Below are positions 22,629 through 33,400 of a DNA stretch of 64,000 bases, piece by piece; the stretch's first letter is position 1, and each line of letters starts with the position of its first letter. This DNA is from Pomacea canaliculata. Lineage: Eukaryota; Mollusca; Gastropoda; Architaenioglossa; Ampullariidae. A program made the translations under genes and the position numbers. Location of the stretch: positions 3,622,016 through 3,686,015 of the forward strand of contig NC_037590.1 in assembly GCF_003073045.1 (NCBI RefSeq). The letters are read 5' to 3'. The notes under the pieces are model-generated. The model was given only the letters and a program-made list of their open reading frames with translations, did not search any database and was not told where the DNA came from.

Positions 22629-25269
22629 TTAAAACCTCACTTTTCTTGCTTTTTGCTGTGCAAAACGAGTTATCAGTTCCTTCAGATTGAGTTCATTTGC
22701 CAAGTCATGCTCAATAGATATGGTGGCCAGCCCAGTCAGTCTCTCTTGCAACATCGTTGATCTCATATAGTTTTTAATTAATTTTAACTTTGAGAAACTC
22801 CGCTCTGCACTGGCAACAGAAATCGGAAGGGTCAATAAAATTCTGAGAGACACTACAACATTCGGCACAATATCAAATAGCTTATCTTGAATTATGAATA
22901 TTAAGACTTCTTTAGGGTTCATTTTAGGCTTGGGAAGTCTTCTAGCCACAACCTGTAATTCAGAACAGAGTTCCTCCGCGTCAATGTCTTTGCTGTTTGT
23001 GCATTAGTGCCTTTGCCAAGACCTCGCAAGATAGTAGAATGTCCTTCCTTGGTATTTCAGAAATGCTTTGGATATCATAAAGAAATCCAAATAATGCACT
23101 GTGCTCCTGAATCTGTTTAAATCTGTCTTCAATGGACGCAGTGGCCGTGTCTACGACAGCATAAAAAAAACTGACTTTGAAATGTTCAGCAGGGTCTTCT
23201 ATTGTGTCGTCGGTAGCCTCGTAGTCAAATTGTCGTTTAGTTCTTCTTTTTCTTGGTACTTGGTCTTTCTCAAAGCTTGGCTGTATTTCTAACTCGCATG
23301 CAATCTCTGTTGCATCTGCTAACACTTGCTTGAATCCCTTATCACTTCTCAGCTTCTTGAGATATTCCAGGGTTTGATGCATCTGCTTTGTTGCTGTCTT
23401 TAAATCAGCTTCTTTGTCTTGAAGACATTTGCTGGTAATATTTACTTCAAACAAGATGTTATACCATATCACTAGTGCTGCAACAAATCTGAACTGGCAA
23501 ATGCGATTAGCAAGGGCTTGGGCTTCAGCTCGTGTTACATTTCCTGATGATCCCTGAAAGCTTGCATTCTCAGAAATATCTATGAGAGCATCATAAATTT
23601 TACCAAGCTGGTATCTCAGAGGTTTCAAAGCATCAATTCTACTTGCCCATCTGGTTTCACTTAGTGGTTTTACTGTGACATCCGGGACATGATTTTTGAG
23701 TACTTCCCAACGTCTAGTTGACCCAGAGAAATAATTATAAATTTGTTGAATTAATCCAAAGAAATTCACAGCTTCTAGACAACTCTTAGCTGCATCGTTT
23801 ACTACAAGGTTTAGAGAATGCGCACTGCATGGGACAAAAAAAGCACGTGGGTTTATATCTATGATCCTTTTTTGCACACCACTGTCTTTGCCTTTCATGT
23901 TGCTTCCATTGTCATAGCCTTGTCCGCGCAGGTTATCTATGTCCAGTTCCATTTCTTGAAGTTGTTTGAGAAGAACTTCTGTCATAAATGCACTTCCAGT
24001 TTCAGACAATGGTACAAATCCTAGGAAATGCTCTTTTATTTCAATGTGAGACCTAGAGCTTTCAGAAGCGGTCACCACATTAACAAATCGAATAATCATT
24101 GTCATTTGCTCATTGTGACTAACATCTGGTGTGCAGTCCAAGATGACAGAATAATACTTAGCGTGACTAGCAGCTGTTAAAATCTTCTGCTTTATTGCAT
24201 TTGCCAGCAGCTGTATTAATTCATTCTGTATATCTTTTCTAAGATAGTGTATCATTGTTTCATTGTCTTTAATTCTCCGCAAATGTTCATTCATCACAGG
24301 GTCAAAAAGTGCAAGATATTCGACAAACTTCAAGAAATTGCCATTTCCTGCACTATGAAGATTGTCATTTGCACCACGGAGTGCAAGGTTCTGCATTGCT
24401 AGTATCCTCACTAAAGCTATCAGTCGTTCCAGTATTTGGCGCCAGTAGACTTCTTCCTGCTTAATCTTGTGTTCGTTGACATCATCAATGGTTTGACTAT
24501 GTAGTAATCGCAGCTCAAGTTCTCTCCAGGTCTGGTAGTTTTCTAAGTGTGCTGCACTTTTTTCATGTGAAGACAGTATGGTCGAAATGTTTTTCCAGTC
24601 CTTTGATCCAACTTTCTGCAGAGATGAGCTGTCAGACTTATTGCTAAATAACTTGCAGCAAAAACAAAATACTGCATCATTAAACTTTGAATAAACTAAC
24701 CACTGGCGTTGCACCTCTTCCCCATTAGCCAGTTTTCTTTTGTAGTGGACTGTAGAGAACCTCCTTTTGTTTTCATTTTTAGGAAAATTATAATCATGTA
24801 CCTGGTGTGGGCCATGCTGAACAATGAGTTCAGTTACCTGCCTTTCGTTGCAAGACCAGGTAGCAGGGTCGTTATAATCCAGCTCTAACTGTTTCTCTTT
24901 CTTCTCACCATAGGTATTTTCATTATCTATTTGAACATTATCCACACTGGTTTCGCTGTCATTGTTGTTTTGACTCTGCTTATGAGGTTCTCGCGCAACA
25001 ACAGTGTGATTGTGACATTCTGCAGTGGAAGTTGTGGAAGCTACTGGAGCAGTGGAAGTAGTGAAAGTCACAGGAACGCTGTAACATGTCGAGATCACAG
25101 GATCGCTAACATTTGTTGAAGGCACAGAAACAGCGGCAGTGCTGTGGTTCTCAGTGACACTGTCCTTGCGAAGATATTTATGCAGCGACTTTTCTTGTTT
25201 CGCCATCTCTTTGGCTTTTTCAGCTCTTCGCTTCCGATACTGAGCTCCAGACAGTCGTTTGCTATCCAT
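22629..25269 (-). CDS. hAT transposase (TTF-type zinc finger / ZMYM1-like), one frameshift
   Basis: A 762-codon frame starts at ATG 25,269 (MDSKRLSGAQYRKRRAEKAK). A basic N-terminus and Ser/Thr-rich linker lead to a TTF-type zinc finger at about residues 165-250 (FCFCCKLF; HEKSAAH). The RNase-H-like core follows: VILDCT (first Asp near 378), GYDNGSNM (second Asp near 453) and the hAT CSAHSLNLVV motif near 481-490. The frame ends at QQRH, but the neighbouring frame continues at once with KDIDAEELCSEL and the hAT dimerisation region, SVASAERSFSKLKLIKNYMR, to a stop at 22,629. A single one-base shift near 23,000 therefore separates the two parts; it may be a real lesion or a sequencing error. 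Otherwise the protein looks whole, suggesting a young element. Related vertebrate genes (ZMYM1, ZNF862-like) are domesticated, but terminal repeats and a TSD argue for a transposon here. Confidence 0.9.
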
Positions 25270-25799
25270 TTATCAACACAAATATTGGACTAAATATACG
25301 TTTAATTCTATTTTTAACAGAAATTTCAAACAAGAAAGCTAGGCTTAAGTATCACCAGTAATGATTGCGGCGGTCTGTCTCAGAACTCAACGCGATTGTG
25401 ATGTGATAAAGACCACAAGACTGTAACGGACCCGTTTGTGCAATGAAAAGTTTTGCAAAAAGTTACACCAGCGCTATCGCAACCACTTGCATCCACACAA
25501 TCAAAATAAGCACTATAAGAAATAAGGAAATAAAATTAATGTAAAGAAAGACATAAATCGTGTTAATAAAATATATTCAGCTATGTCACAGTGTATAAAA
25601 TTCATGCGAACTTATCTTTACAAACTCTCATGAAGTGGCTATAGACAGTAGCACTGTTCAGTCTGGCAGGCTAAATGCAGTTCACAACCTTTACTGATTC
25701 AGCTGTGGAAGGATGATCGCTCCAAGCACCCGAACAGACGATTACAAAGTAAATTCAAACAGCAGCACGAGATGTCTGAAGCCGCTCAGAAAAGTGAGG

Positions 25800-26100
25800 T
25801 TTGTACATCGTCCAGTGGGTTTTAAGTTAAAAGTTACAACTACCTCTTCCCCACTCTGGCTGTCCAGCCCTGGTAATGTGATCTGACTTTCTTTACAGTG
25901 GTAGAGATTTATCTCTACCCTTCTCCACTAAGCCACCCCACTGAGGTCCTTTCAATCTTTCTTTCCTCTCTCTTTCTCATCTCACGGACAACTATCAAGT
26001 AACATCGCACCACCTTCTTTGTCCAGTCTTCTAGTCTGATCGGACTGGTCATTAACTGTGACAGATTTATCGCTACCCCTGTGGGCCTGTCCACCTATAG
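25800..26100. repeat. Degenerate internal duplication within the hAT element
   Basis: 25,850-25,940 (tggctgtccag ... tagagatttatctctaccc) resembles 26,010-26,095 (ctttgtccag ... cagatttatcgctacccc). Low identity. Confidence 0.4.
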
Positions 26101-27192
26101 CACCTCCAGAAGTGTCAAAGAATGGCTTACTAAAATTAAATCTTTTTCGAGAATTTGCTGTCAGATTTGATTAATAACTTATAAGTAAGAACTACTTTTT
26201 GTCAAGAAAAGGTACGTCTGTTTTTCAATTGCAGGCGTGCATCATACACACATGGATGCTTGCATGCCTCCCAAATCAGACCTACACTTATGAGTAGAGG
26301 CATTTCAAACACTCCTGTAAAAGGTTTTATGGAGTGCACACTGATGGAGACAAGAAATGTGTAGCACCTTGCTCTGGTCTTATTTTGCTGTGTGGTCTAA
26401 AACTCAAGCTATCACAGCTTCCAGCCTCTAGACCACCCTGATAGCAGCTTCCTCATGTTCCCATCCAAAGTCACACCTCACAGGTGGGCGGGCAATGAAA
26501 GAGTCTGTCAAGAGAGTCTTCTGGACACTAACAATGCAAAGTTGTAAATCATGGTGTCAGCTCCCCAAACACAGTCCAGTGATCAACACTGCGTGGTGTC
26601 CAGCACAGGGTTTGTTGAAAACAAGAGAAGTATATAGACTGTAGGTCTTAGTACGCATTATCTCTTAGTAACCAATTTCAAATATTCTGTCAGTGGAGCA
26701 TAACAACAAGCTATCCGTTCAAACTGTAGACAAACAGATGCACTCTTAGATAATAAAAATAAACATTACAATTTGACAACTAAAGCGTAATACACCAATC
26801 GAACAAAAATTTAATAATTAATAAGAAAGTTAAATATTCACGACCATGAGTCACAACAGTAAGTACAAGACTATAGGCCATCAGTGTCAGTAAATAGATA
26901 TGCTATAAACTTCAAATGGCTCTACCTTGATGTTTGTCTGCTAAAGACTTTAATACTCTTATTAACTAAGAACGCGTTGGTGACATTAGGTAAGTTCCTT
27001 CGGGTTGAAAGTTCGTAAGTGTAAACAATACTGAGCATAAAACTGTTGTCATAACCACAGAGAAACTCGCGTAGCAAACTCAAGTCAGTGTTGTTGTCCC
27101 TGATGTCAGCTGCAGTGTTTTCAATGCATAAGTGTGGAACCTCTTCTAAAGTAGGATAGAAGAAAGAAAGGTGAGCTTGGTATTAGTGGAAT

Positions 27193-27595
27193 GTGGTCCA
27201 CTCCATCGTAGGGGTCCCCACTGAGTCCCATCCACCAACCCGCCCCTCCGCTGTCTATTCTCCGCCCCCTTCTTCCCCGCTGGTTAGCTGGTCACTTCAA
27301 GTGCGCCCTGTAATAATGGGTTTTCCTGTACTACATGAACGGAGAAACTCGGTGGTGAATCAACCTACAAGCTGAGGAAAAGGTGCCTTTCACCTTTGTC
27401 TTCCACCAACGCCGCCCCTCTCAGCACCCTTCCCCGCCCCTCTACCGCCCCATCCACCCTCTACTTGCCTGCTGGTTAGCTGTGGTCACTGCAGGTGCGC
27501 CCTGGGATAATGCGATAATGGGGTTTTCCTGTCATACATGTACTGAGAAACTAGCGTGGTGGTCAGTCTACAAGCAGAGGAAAAGTGTCCTGCTA
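27193..27595. repeat. ~190-bp direct duplication near the hAT right end
   Basis: 27,200-27,385 and 27,395-27,590 share ccaac.cgcccctc, ctggttagctg, ggtgcgccctg, gataatg and gggttttcctgt, a gagaaact block and tacaagc.gaggaaaag. The copies are about 75-80% alike by eye. Such subterminal repeats may bind the transposase. Confidence 0.7.
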
Positions 27596-27752
27596 ATATC
27601 ATTTTGTGAAAATGATATTTTTCCCTAAAATTATTCATCTTAAAAAAAAAAAACAAAAAAAACAGCAGGCCATTTTTTCCGCCCCCCTCGGTCGCTGCGC
27701 CCTAGGCAGTTGCCTAGTTCGCCTAATAGGTAGAACCTGGCCTGGGAACACT

Positions 27753-28300
27753 GGCTGGGTGACTAAGCTGGCCCACCCCTTTTTTCTTGTGCTTTTCTTT
27801 TTTCTCCCTTACCTGACCCTTCCATCTATATTCTTCTAATCAAACATCTCCCTGACATACAGTTACTACAGTTTTATCGTTCCTTTCTTCTGTACACGGG
27901 TCTTTCTCCTGTCTTCTTGTTTCCCACCATGCCCTTCTTTTGATGTCATTTTTCTCTGCGGCCTTCTTTAGGCCCCTTGCGTTTGCCGTGCAGGGTGACC
28001 CGTGTCCCGGGAGGATGGGATCCTGGAGGTTGAGGTCCCTGATGAGTTGCGGCCAATCATACCAACACACCGCTTTGGTCCGGACTTCTCATAGACGACC
28101 CACACCAACCAAGCAGCTGGTCGTGTATTGCCCTAGCTTGGCTAGAAGGCTGCGGCTGGGGTCAATCTGGTCTTCATACTGAGAAGGCCACAGTATATTC
28201 CTTATGTATCCCAGGTGCGATCATGCTGCAAATGCCTAAGTGGTACCGCTCGGTCCCATCCCCTTGTTGGACTCCATGGTGGGTGGGACGCGTAAGGAAC
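27753..28300. other. Spacer, nothing recognised
   Basis: T/C-rich segment near 27,775-27,840, otherwise no feature seen. Confidence 0.4.
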
Positions 28301-28319
28301 GAACTAAATACTTTATATC

Positions 28320-29110
28320 ATGGCACCCCCCAAAAAATTTTTTTTAACCTAGGAAAACGCAACAGAGAGGAGGAATCTGCAGATAGCAAAGATGAGGTGA
28401 AAGTTTGCGTCGGAAAGAAAGTTGAAGGGGTCTGGTCCCATTTTCTTGTAGTGGAGGGTGCGGATTCGGCTCGGCCGCTCTCGTCCCTCTCCCCATTCGC
28501 AATAGCAAAAGGTTTTTAAAATATATCTCCGAACTTTTCTACTGTAAAACGTCTGCGCTCAGGACAGTTTCTCGTCCAGTCTGCAAATCAGAAAGCGTCT
28601 GAAGCCCTGCGCCGATGGGACGGAAAACAGTTCGTCGATCGACCCATAAAGGTAACTCCTCGCCGTTGGCTGGAATGTCAGAACTGGCATCCCAGGGGGT
28701 CAGAGAGGTGCAGAGTCATCTTGAAGAAGGACGGGAAATCTATATCTACAAATACACTTTTCTTAACTTGTTTTCCCAAAATACCTGACTTCCTTGAGGT
28801 TGGGTATTTGCTGATCAAAGTCTCTATGTACATACCTTCACCGTTGCGCTGCTTCAACTGTCAGCGTTATGGTCATGGGGCTATAGCTTCTACAAGTCCC
28901 AAGCCCGCTACTTTCGGGAAAGAAGAGGCAGCCATTCAACGCGTACGCGCGGCCTCTGGCGTCTCATACGCCGATGCTCGCCGTCGTGTAGTGAGTGGCT
29001 CCTCAGGAGCACCTTCTACTTCAAGCTCTATTTCCTACTCGGCAGCTGTCGCAAAACGTCCGTCCACCTCTGTGTCTATCCAGACTGACATGACATAGGT
29101 CTCTTCTGAG
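28320..29110 (+). mobile_element. Jockey-type LINE ORF1 (gag-like, zinc-knuckle) relic
   Basis: Spread over frames are the hallmarks of a LINE ORF1: KRLRSGQFLVQSANQKASEA near 28,550, TPRRWLECQNWHPRG, then KVSMYIPSPLRCFNCQRYGHG at about 28,820-28,880, which begins a CCHC knuckle, and VRAASGVSYADARRRV before a Ser-rich tail ending at 29,098. The second half of the knuckle is missing and at least one stop and one frame change lie upstream. No reverse transcriptase follows. This is a LINE fragment, not a host gene. Confidence 0.7.
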
Positions 29111-29800
29111 GGCCCTGTCCCAGTCCGCGAGGCTATGCTTCCTCCTCCTTCTACAAGCTGGGGTGACACCCAGTCATCACACTGATCCCGTTGGTCAGAG
29201 GAGACTGCTCTGCTTGAAGTGAAACTGCGACAGACTGGTGCTTCAAGAAGTCAACGCTGCAGATCCGTTGCAGCCGTTTTCTCAAAAATGTATCATTTAC
29301 ATGTCCCAAATTATGTCCGTTAGGCCAACCAAAGATGATCAGCACGTGTCCACCCATTTTTGAAATCTTCACTTGGAGATAAGAAGTGCGCACGAGACTG
29401 AATGTGCAATGTCCTTCACCTTGTGCTCACCAACAGACAAACAAGGACCGTGGATGTAGATGGTGACTGGGCTCTGTGTTACAGGTGTGGGTTGTTGCCC
29501 ATTTGTAAAATACGAATACTGCACCCAAACACAGATGTACTTTTAGAATTTAGATGATTTAGAATAAACTGAAAATGTTGAATATTATATCCCTTATGAG
29601 CAAAGATATAGAGATATAAAGACAGATAGAAAAAAAGCTATAAAATAAAGTTTTAAAATTTAGTTGCCTTTGTGTTTGTGTTATTTCCGCTGTTAATCTT
29701 TTTCTCCCTTATTTTTCTCTCTATTTTGTGGAGAATACATTCAATAGTCGGTCCCAACCCTGACTGTATGTTCGGTTGGAAACCGTTTCACTTTCATATT
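29111..29800. other. Spacer, nothing recognised
   Basis: Possible LINE ORF1 leftovers to about 29,400, then AT-rich sequence with no recognised feature. Confidence 0.35.
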
Positions 29801-29808
29801 TCTCTTGA

Positions 29809-29950
29809 GAAGTGATCCGCTGTTAGTCTCGGCGAGCCTAAACAAAGAATGTGAATAAACCGGAAGCTATGTCGTCTAATGCCTCGTTTTAGCAGTTAAC
29901 TGGGAAAAAAAATCGTCTGCCAGTGGTCCAGGGATATATTAGTTCGTGCT
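29809..29950 (+). repeat. Copy of the RBM22 upstream region
   Basis: 29,809-29,866 matches 5,722-5,780 just upstream of RBM22 exon 1, sharing gctgttagtctcggcgagcc plus gaagtgatc, aacaaaga and accgga; a further match (ttagttcgt) lies at 29,942. The second copy has an insertion before that last block. No RBM22 exon follows here. Confidence 0.7.
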
Positions 29951-29956
29951 CTGTGC

Positions 29957-30130
29957 TAAAGCCTGGGGGGGGGGGATTTGGTGTTTTACGCCGTGTCAGC
30001 AACTGAGGCTATATTACGGCAGGCAGCCAGCTCTGTAAACAGATGTCACGTGCAGAGAAAGAACAGCGTGCCCGAGACGAGAAATGAACTCTGGGCAGCC
30101 AACCTTCACTGTATTGGTGATGCTAAAGCC
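29957..30130 (-). mobile_element. SINE, copy 1 of 3
   Basis: In inverse complement it shares gctgttctttctctgca, catctgtttacag.gctgg and gttgctga.. ggcgtaaa with copies at 38,929 and 41,530. It ends in a C run (tail near 29,968-29,977 on the plus strand reads ggggggggg). It lies about 280 bp upstream of METAP1. Confidence 0.7.
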
Positions 30131-30295
30131 TAAAAGCTTTACAACAAGCATTTAGACCTTATTAACTGCATAACGTACCACTTTAAATATCTAACATATT
30201 AGATTCTGATACAGATTCATATTTTATATGTAATACTTTCAGGAAAAAATCCATATTTTTGTGCATTGAATGAATGGCCAAAAAATATCACTTTC

Positions 30296-30425
30296 AAACA
30301 CACGGAAGTTATCTTTGCAAGGGAAGTCACTTTTACACACGCACACAGAGCGGAATAGTTATCTGCGCTTCGCAAGGGAAGTCACTTTCGCGTTTCTTGT
30401 TGTTCAGGGAAGATGGCGGCGGCTG
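30296..30425 (+). promoter_or_regulatory. METAP1 promoter-proximal repeat and YY1-like site
   Basis: A block containing cggaag..ttatct and gcaagggaagtcacttt occurs twice (about 30,303-30,332 and 30,350-30,388), each with a GGAAGT ETS-like core. The start codon sits in aagATGGCGGC, a classic YY1-type motif often found at animal start sites. Function is inferred from motifs only. Confidence 0.35.
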
Positions 30426-33400
30426 TCCTCGCTAAAGTTTGTGAAACCCCAGGTTGCACCAGTGAAGCAAAGCTTCAGTGTCCAACCTGTGTCAAACTAG
30501 GCATCCAAGGATCCTACTTTTGCTCACAGGTTAAAAGTTTCACGACGATGTAATAGTCTTTAGGGGGCATTTTTGAATAGAATCATTACATTTTTTGATT
30601 TCTGCTTCTACACTAGACCCTACTACTACTAGTAGTAGTATCTCCTTGTGGACTTTGCTAGTATGTGTAATCTAATATCATCATTAACAAAATATATTTA
30701 CTTTCCCCGGACGTGGCTAAATTTTTTTCCGAAATACTTTGTTGAAGTAAAATTAATTACTGAGTAACATCATGAGCGCTTTGTAAGCCGAGTGAATATG
30801 ATGAAAGGTCTACCTTTCTTCAGAGACCGTATACGCGTTGTGGTATCCCATAGCACAAACATTTAATTCTATGGCCTGATCATAGATATATTAGATACAT
30901 TTATGTGAAGATTGCTGTAACTTTTTAACTCAGTTGCAGTGGAATATCTGTAGAAAAGGAAAGTTGGACAAATTGTAGCAGGATAAGCTACCACACGTCA
31001 CGCGCTCTTGCACACTTACTCGAGTGTTTAACGCCATAGCCATACGATGTTGATACTTTTACTATAGAGACCCTTGCTGGCCCCATGCATCTACCTGTGC
31101 AATCGCCCCTTAACAAGGCAAACATTCTGAAGTCCTCAGCCAGGCTGCTGATTGAGATGATAATTTCCACTAGCGGTGGAGGACTTGCTTTTCTCTCTCT
31201 CTCTTTCTGCTGACTGTTCTTTTATGCTCGCTGGACGGGTTATTGTGATATGGGTACCTAGCCATATTGGAAAACAGCACTGGTTGTGCTGCTGAGGTCT
31301 GCCTGGTAGCAGGTTGGGTGTAGCCCCATTTTTCACCCATCAATCCCCACCATCCCCTCTGGTATCTAAGCCAACACCACCACAAAATAATAAATACAGT
31401 CAGAATCATTTTCACTCAGTTTTGGGTTTCACACAAACTATTTACTTACAATTGTATCTAAAACACAGCTGAGTGCCAGATCAGGAAGATTTTGGGGTAC
31501 TTTTTTTTGCATAGAAAAACTTTAGATCATTATGTAAAAAAAATACTAATTGACAAGAAAGGCATTCTCTGTCATGCCAGACTTTACAACTTAGCACTTC
31601 CTTGTTGTACTTGGGTTCAGAATTGTATAATACACAGATCCATATCAGTGTTTTTACTACCACACTTATGTGTCTTTGTGACAATGAAAGTGAACACTTA
31701 GGCCAGATGGATTTTGATAATAAAAAGTGATGGTTTCCTTGTACTGACCCAGTGCTGTGTTTAAGATGCAATTGCAAGTAAATGATTGTTTAGCACCCTG
31801 AACTGAAATCATTTAAACACAACTTCCCATTTCACTTGCCACTTCCTTTAGATGTTTGGGAGTTAAGCACCAATTGCATGTTCTTATGATAATAGGGCAA
31901 GAATAATGTTACTTAGTAATTGTGTAATAAATGGCTGGCTTTATCAGTCAGAACAGAGTTGGAATTTGGCTGCAATACAAAAATTGTAATGTTATTTTCT
32001 TCAGGCCTCATGAAGAAGCTGTTTAGATACAGTGTCCATCAGATACCACAAACTATGGTACTATATGATGTCTGGAGGGGAATTTTCCCAAAGAGCAAAA
32101 ATTTCTGCCTTAAGTAGATTCTGTTTGGCTATCTGCATGTTCTGCATCTTAATAATTTTTTTGTACAAAGCTCCCCATATCCACATAATTTTTTTTCTGG
32201 GAGGCTCCCGAGCCTAGTGTTTTGTTGGAAAAAGGTCACTGATTTGAGGCTTGCCTTGGCTTGTAGATGGAAAAATTTCCCTGTCCACCAGCTGTAATGC
32301 AGATTTGAGTATCTGTCACTGTTGGTCATTCCGTCAAAAGTGTTTGCCTTTCTTCCCATAACAAAAAAGATACTTAACTTTGCTAGTTGTCTTTTCAATT
32401 AATTACCTAGAACTTCAGGCATGTAGAAGCTGCCTACAAGAAACTTTCTTAAGACTGCCCAGTTGCAGAGCCTATATGAAGTTTGTACAAATAACAGACT
32501 TCAGAAGATTGCCATCAGTTTTATATCACCCATTATTGCAGATGTGTTGCTGTATTTTTAAAAGTGCATACATTTTCTTTTCAGACATGTTTCAAAGGGT
32601 CTTGGAATGAACACAAACAGATTCACAAGAAAGCAAGTAAGAAGTTGTAAATTTTGTTTCACATGATTCATTATTATGGAAATAATTCAAAATGTTAGAT
32701 GCTAGTTTTAAATATTTAATAGAGATTTTACTTAAGTAATTTTTACTAGCCAATAATAATCATTGAGTCTTTTCTCTATGAAATAGATTATGAAGCAAAA
32801 TCTGAACTGTTTATATTTTCTTGTGAGCAAGTGATTTCAGCTATTTTTGTAGAATCTAGTAAAATAGAATTAAGTTATTGAATGAATTGGTTTAAATTTT
32901 TTTATGAAATGCTTAATTTCTTTGAATGAATACATATTGACATACAATTCTACCACTTAAAGAGAGGTTGCTGTTCAAAGCTTTTATCTTCCATCTTGAA
33001 CCAAATAATCAGGAAAATATTTAAATTATTCAATATTGCAGAAGAGACCCAAGATGACAAGAAAAATGGCTACAATCCTTGGCCTGGTTTCCACTATACT
33101 GGCGAGTTGCGACCCTACCCTGTGGTAATGCTGTTTAAACAGAATAACAATTCAAAATTGATAAAGACATGTGTGATACTTATTTTTTTGGAAATTCAGA
33201 AAAAAAGACATTAAAAGAAATTCTGTCACACTGGTTGTTGTGTTTTAGAGCATGCTATAATCATGCAAAGAGTTTATTGTCCTTTTTTTTTTCTTTTAAG
33301 AGTCTTTGATATTAGAAGCTAAGGCCATAAGCTTTTTTTTTTTTTTTTGCATCATTAGTTTTCATGAGTGTCTCTTGTTTTGATCATTTTTACGGCTGTG

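Larger units (their letters stand above)
22475..27744 (-). mobile_element. Autonomous hAT transposon, 5.27 kb, perfect 8-bp TSD
   Basis: The left end starts CAGGGCCGGCGCTAGG and the right end, inverted, CAGGCCAGGTTCTACC; both are followed by CCTAGGCGA/GGCGAAC-type subterminal sequence. The flanking duplication ggaacact is perfect at 22,467-22,474 and 27,745-27,752. The element encodes a transposase on the minus strand. It contains a C-run followed by CA-run at 22,520-22,558. The 2.4 kb upstream of the transposase (25,270-27,700) has no recognisable coding sequence. Confidence 0.92.

Noticed and set aside
22475-27744. Domesticated ZMYM1-like host gene
   Set aside because: Terminal inverted repeats and a perfect 8-bp target duplication show it is a transposon.
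28223-29098. Host zinc-knuckle gene
   Set aside because: Order of motifs and decay fit LINE ORF1.
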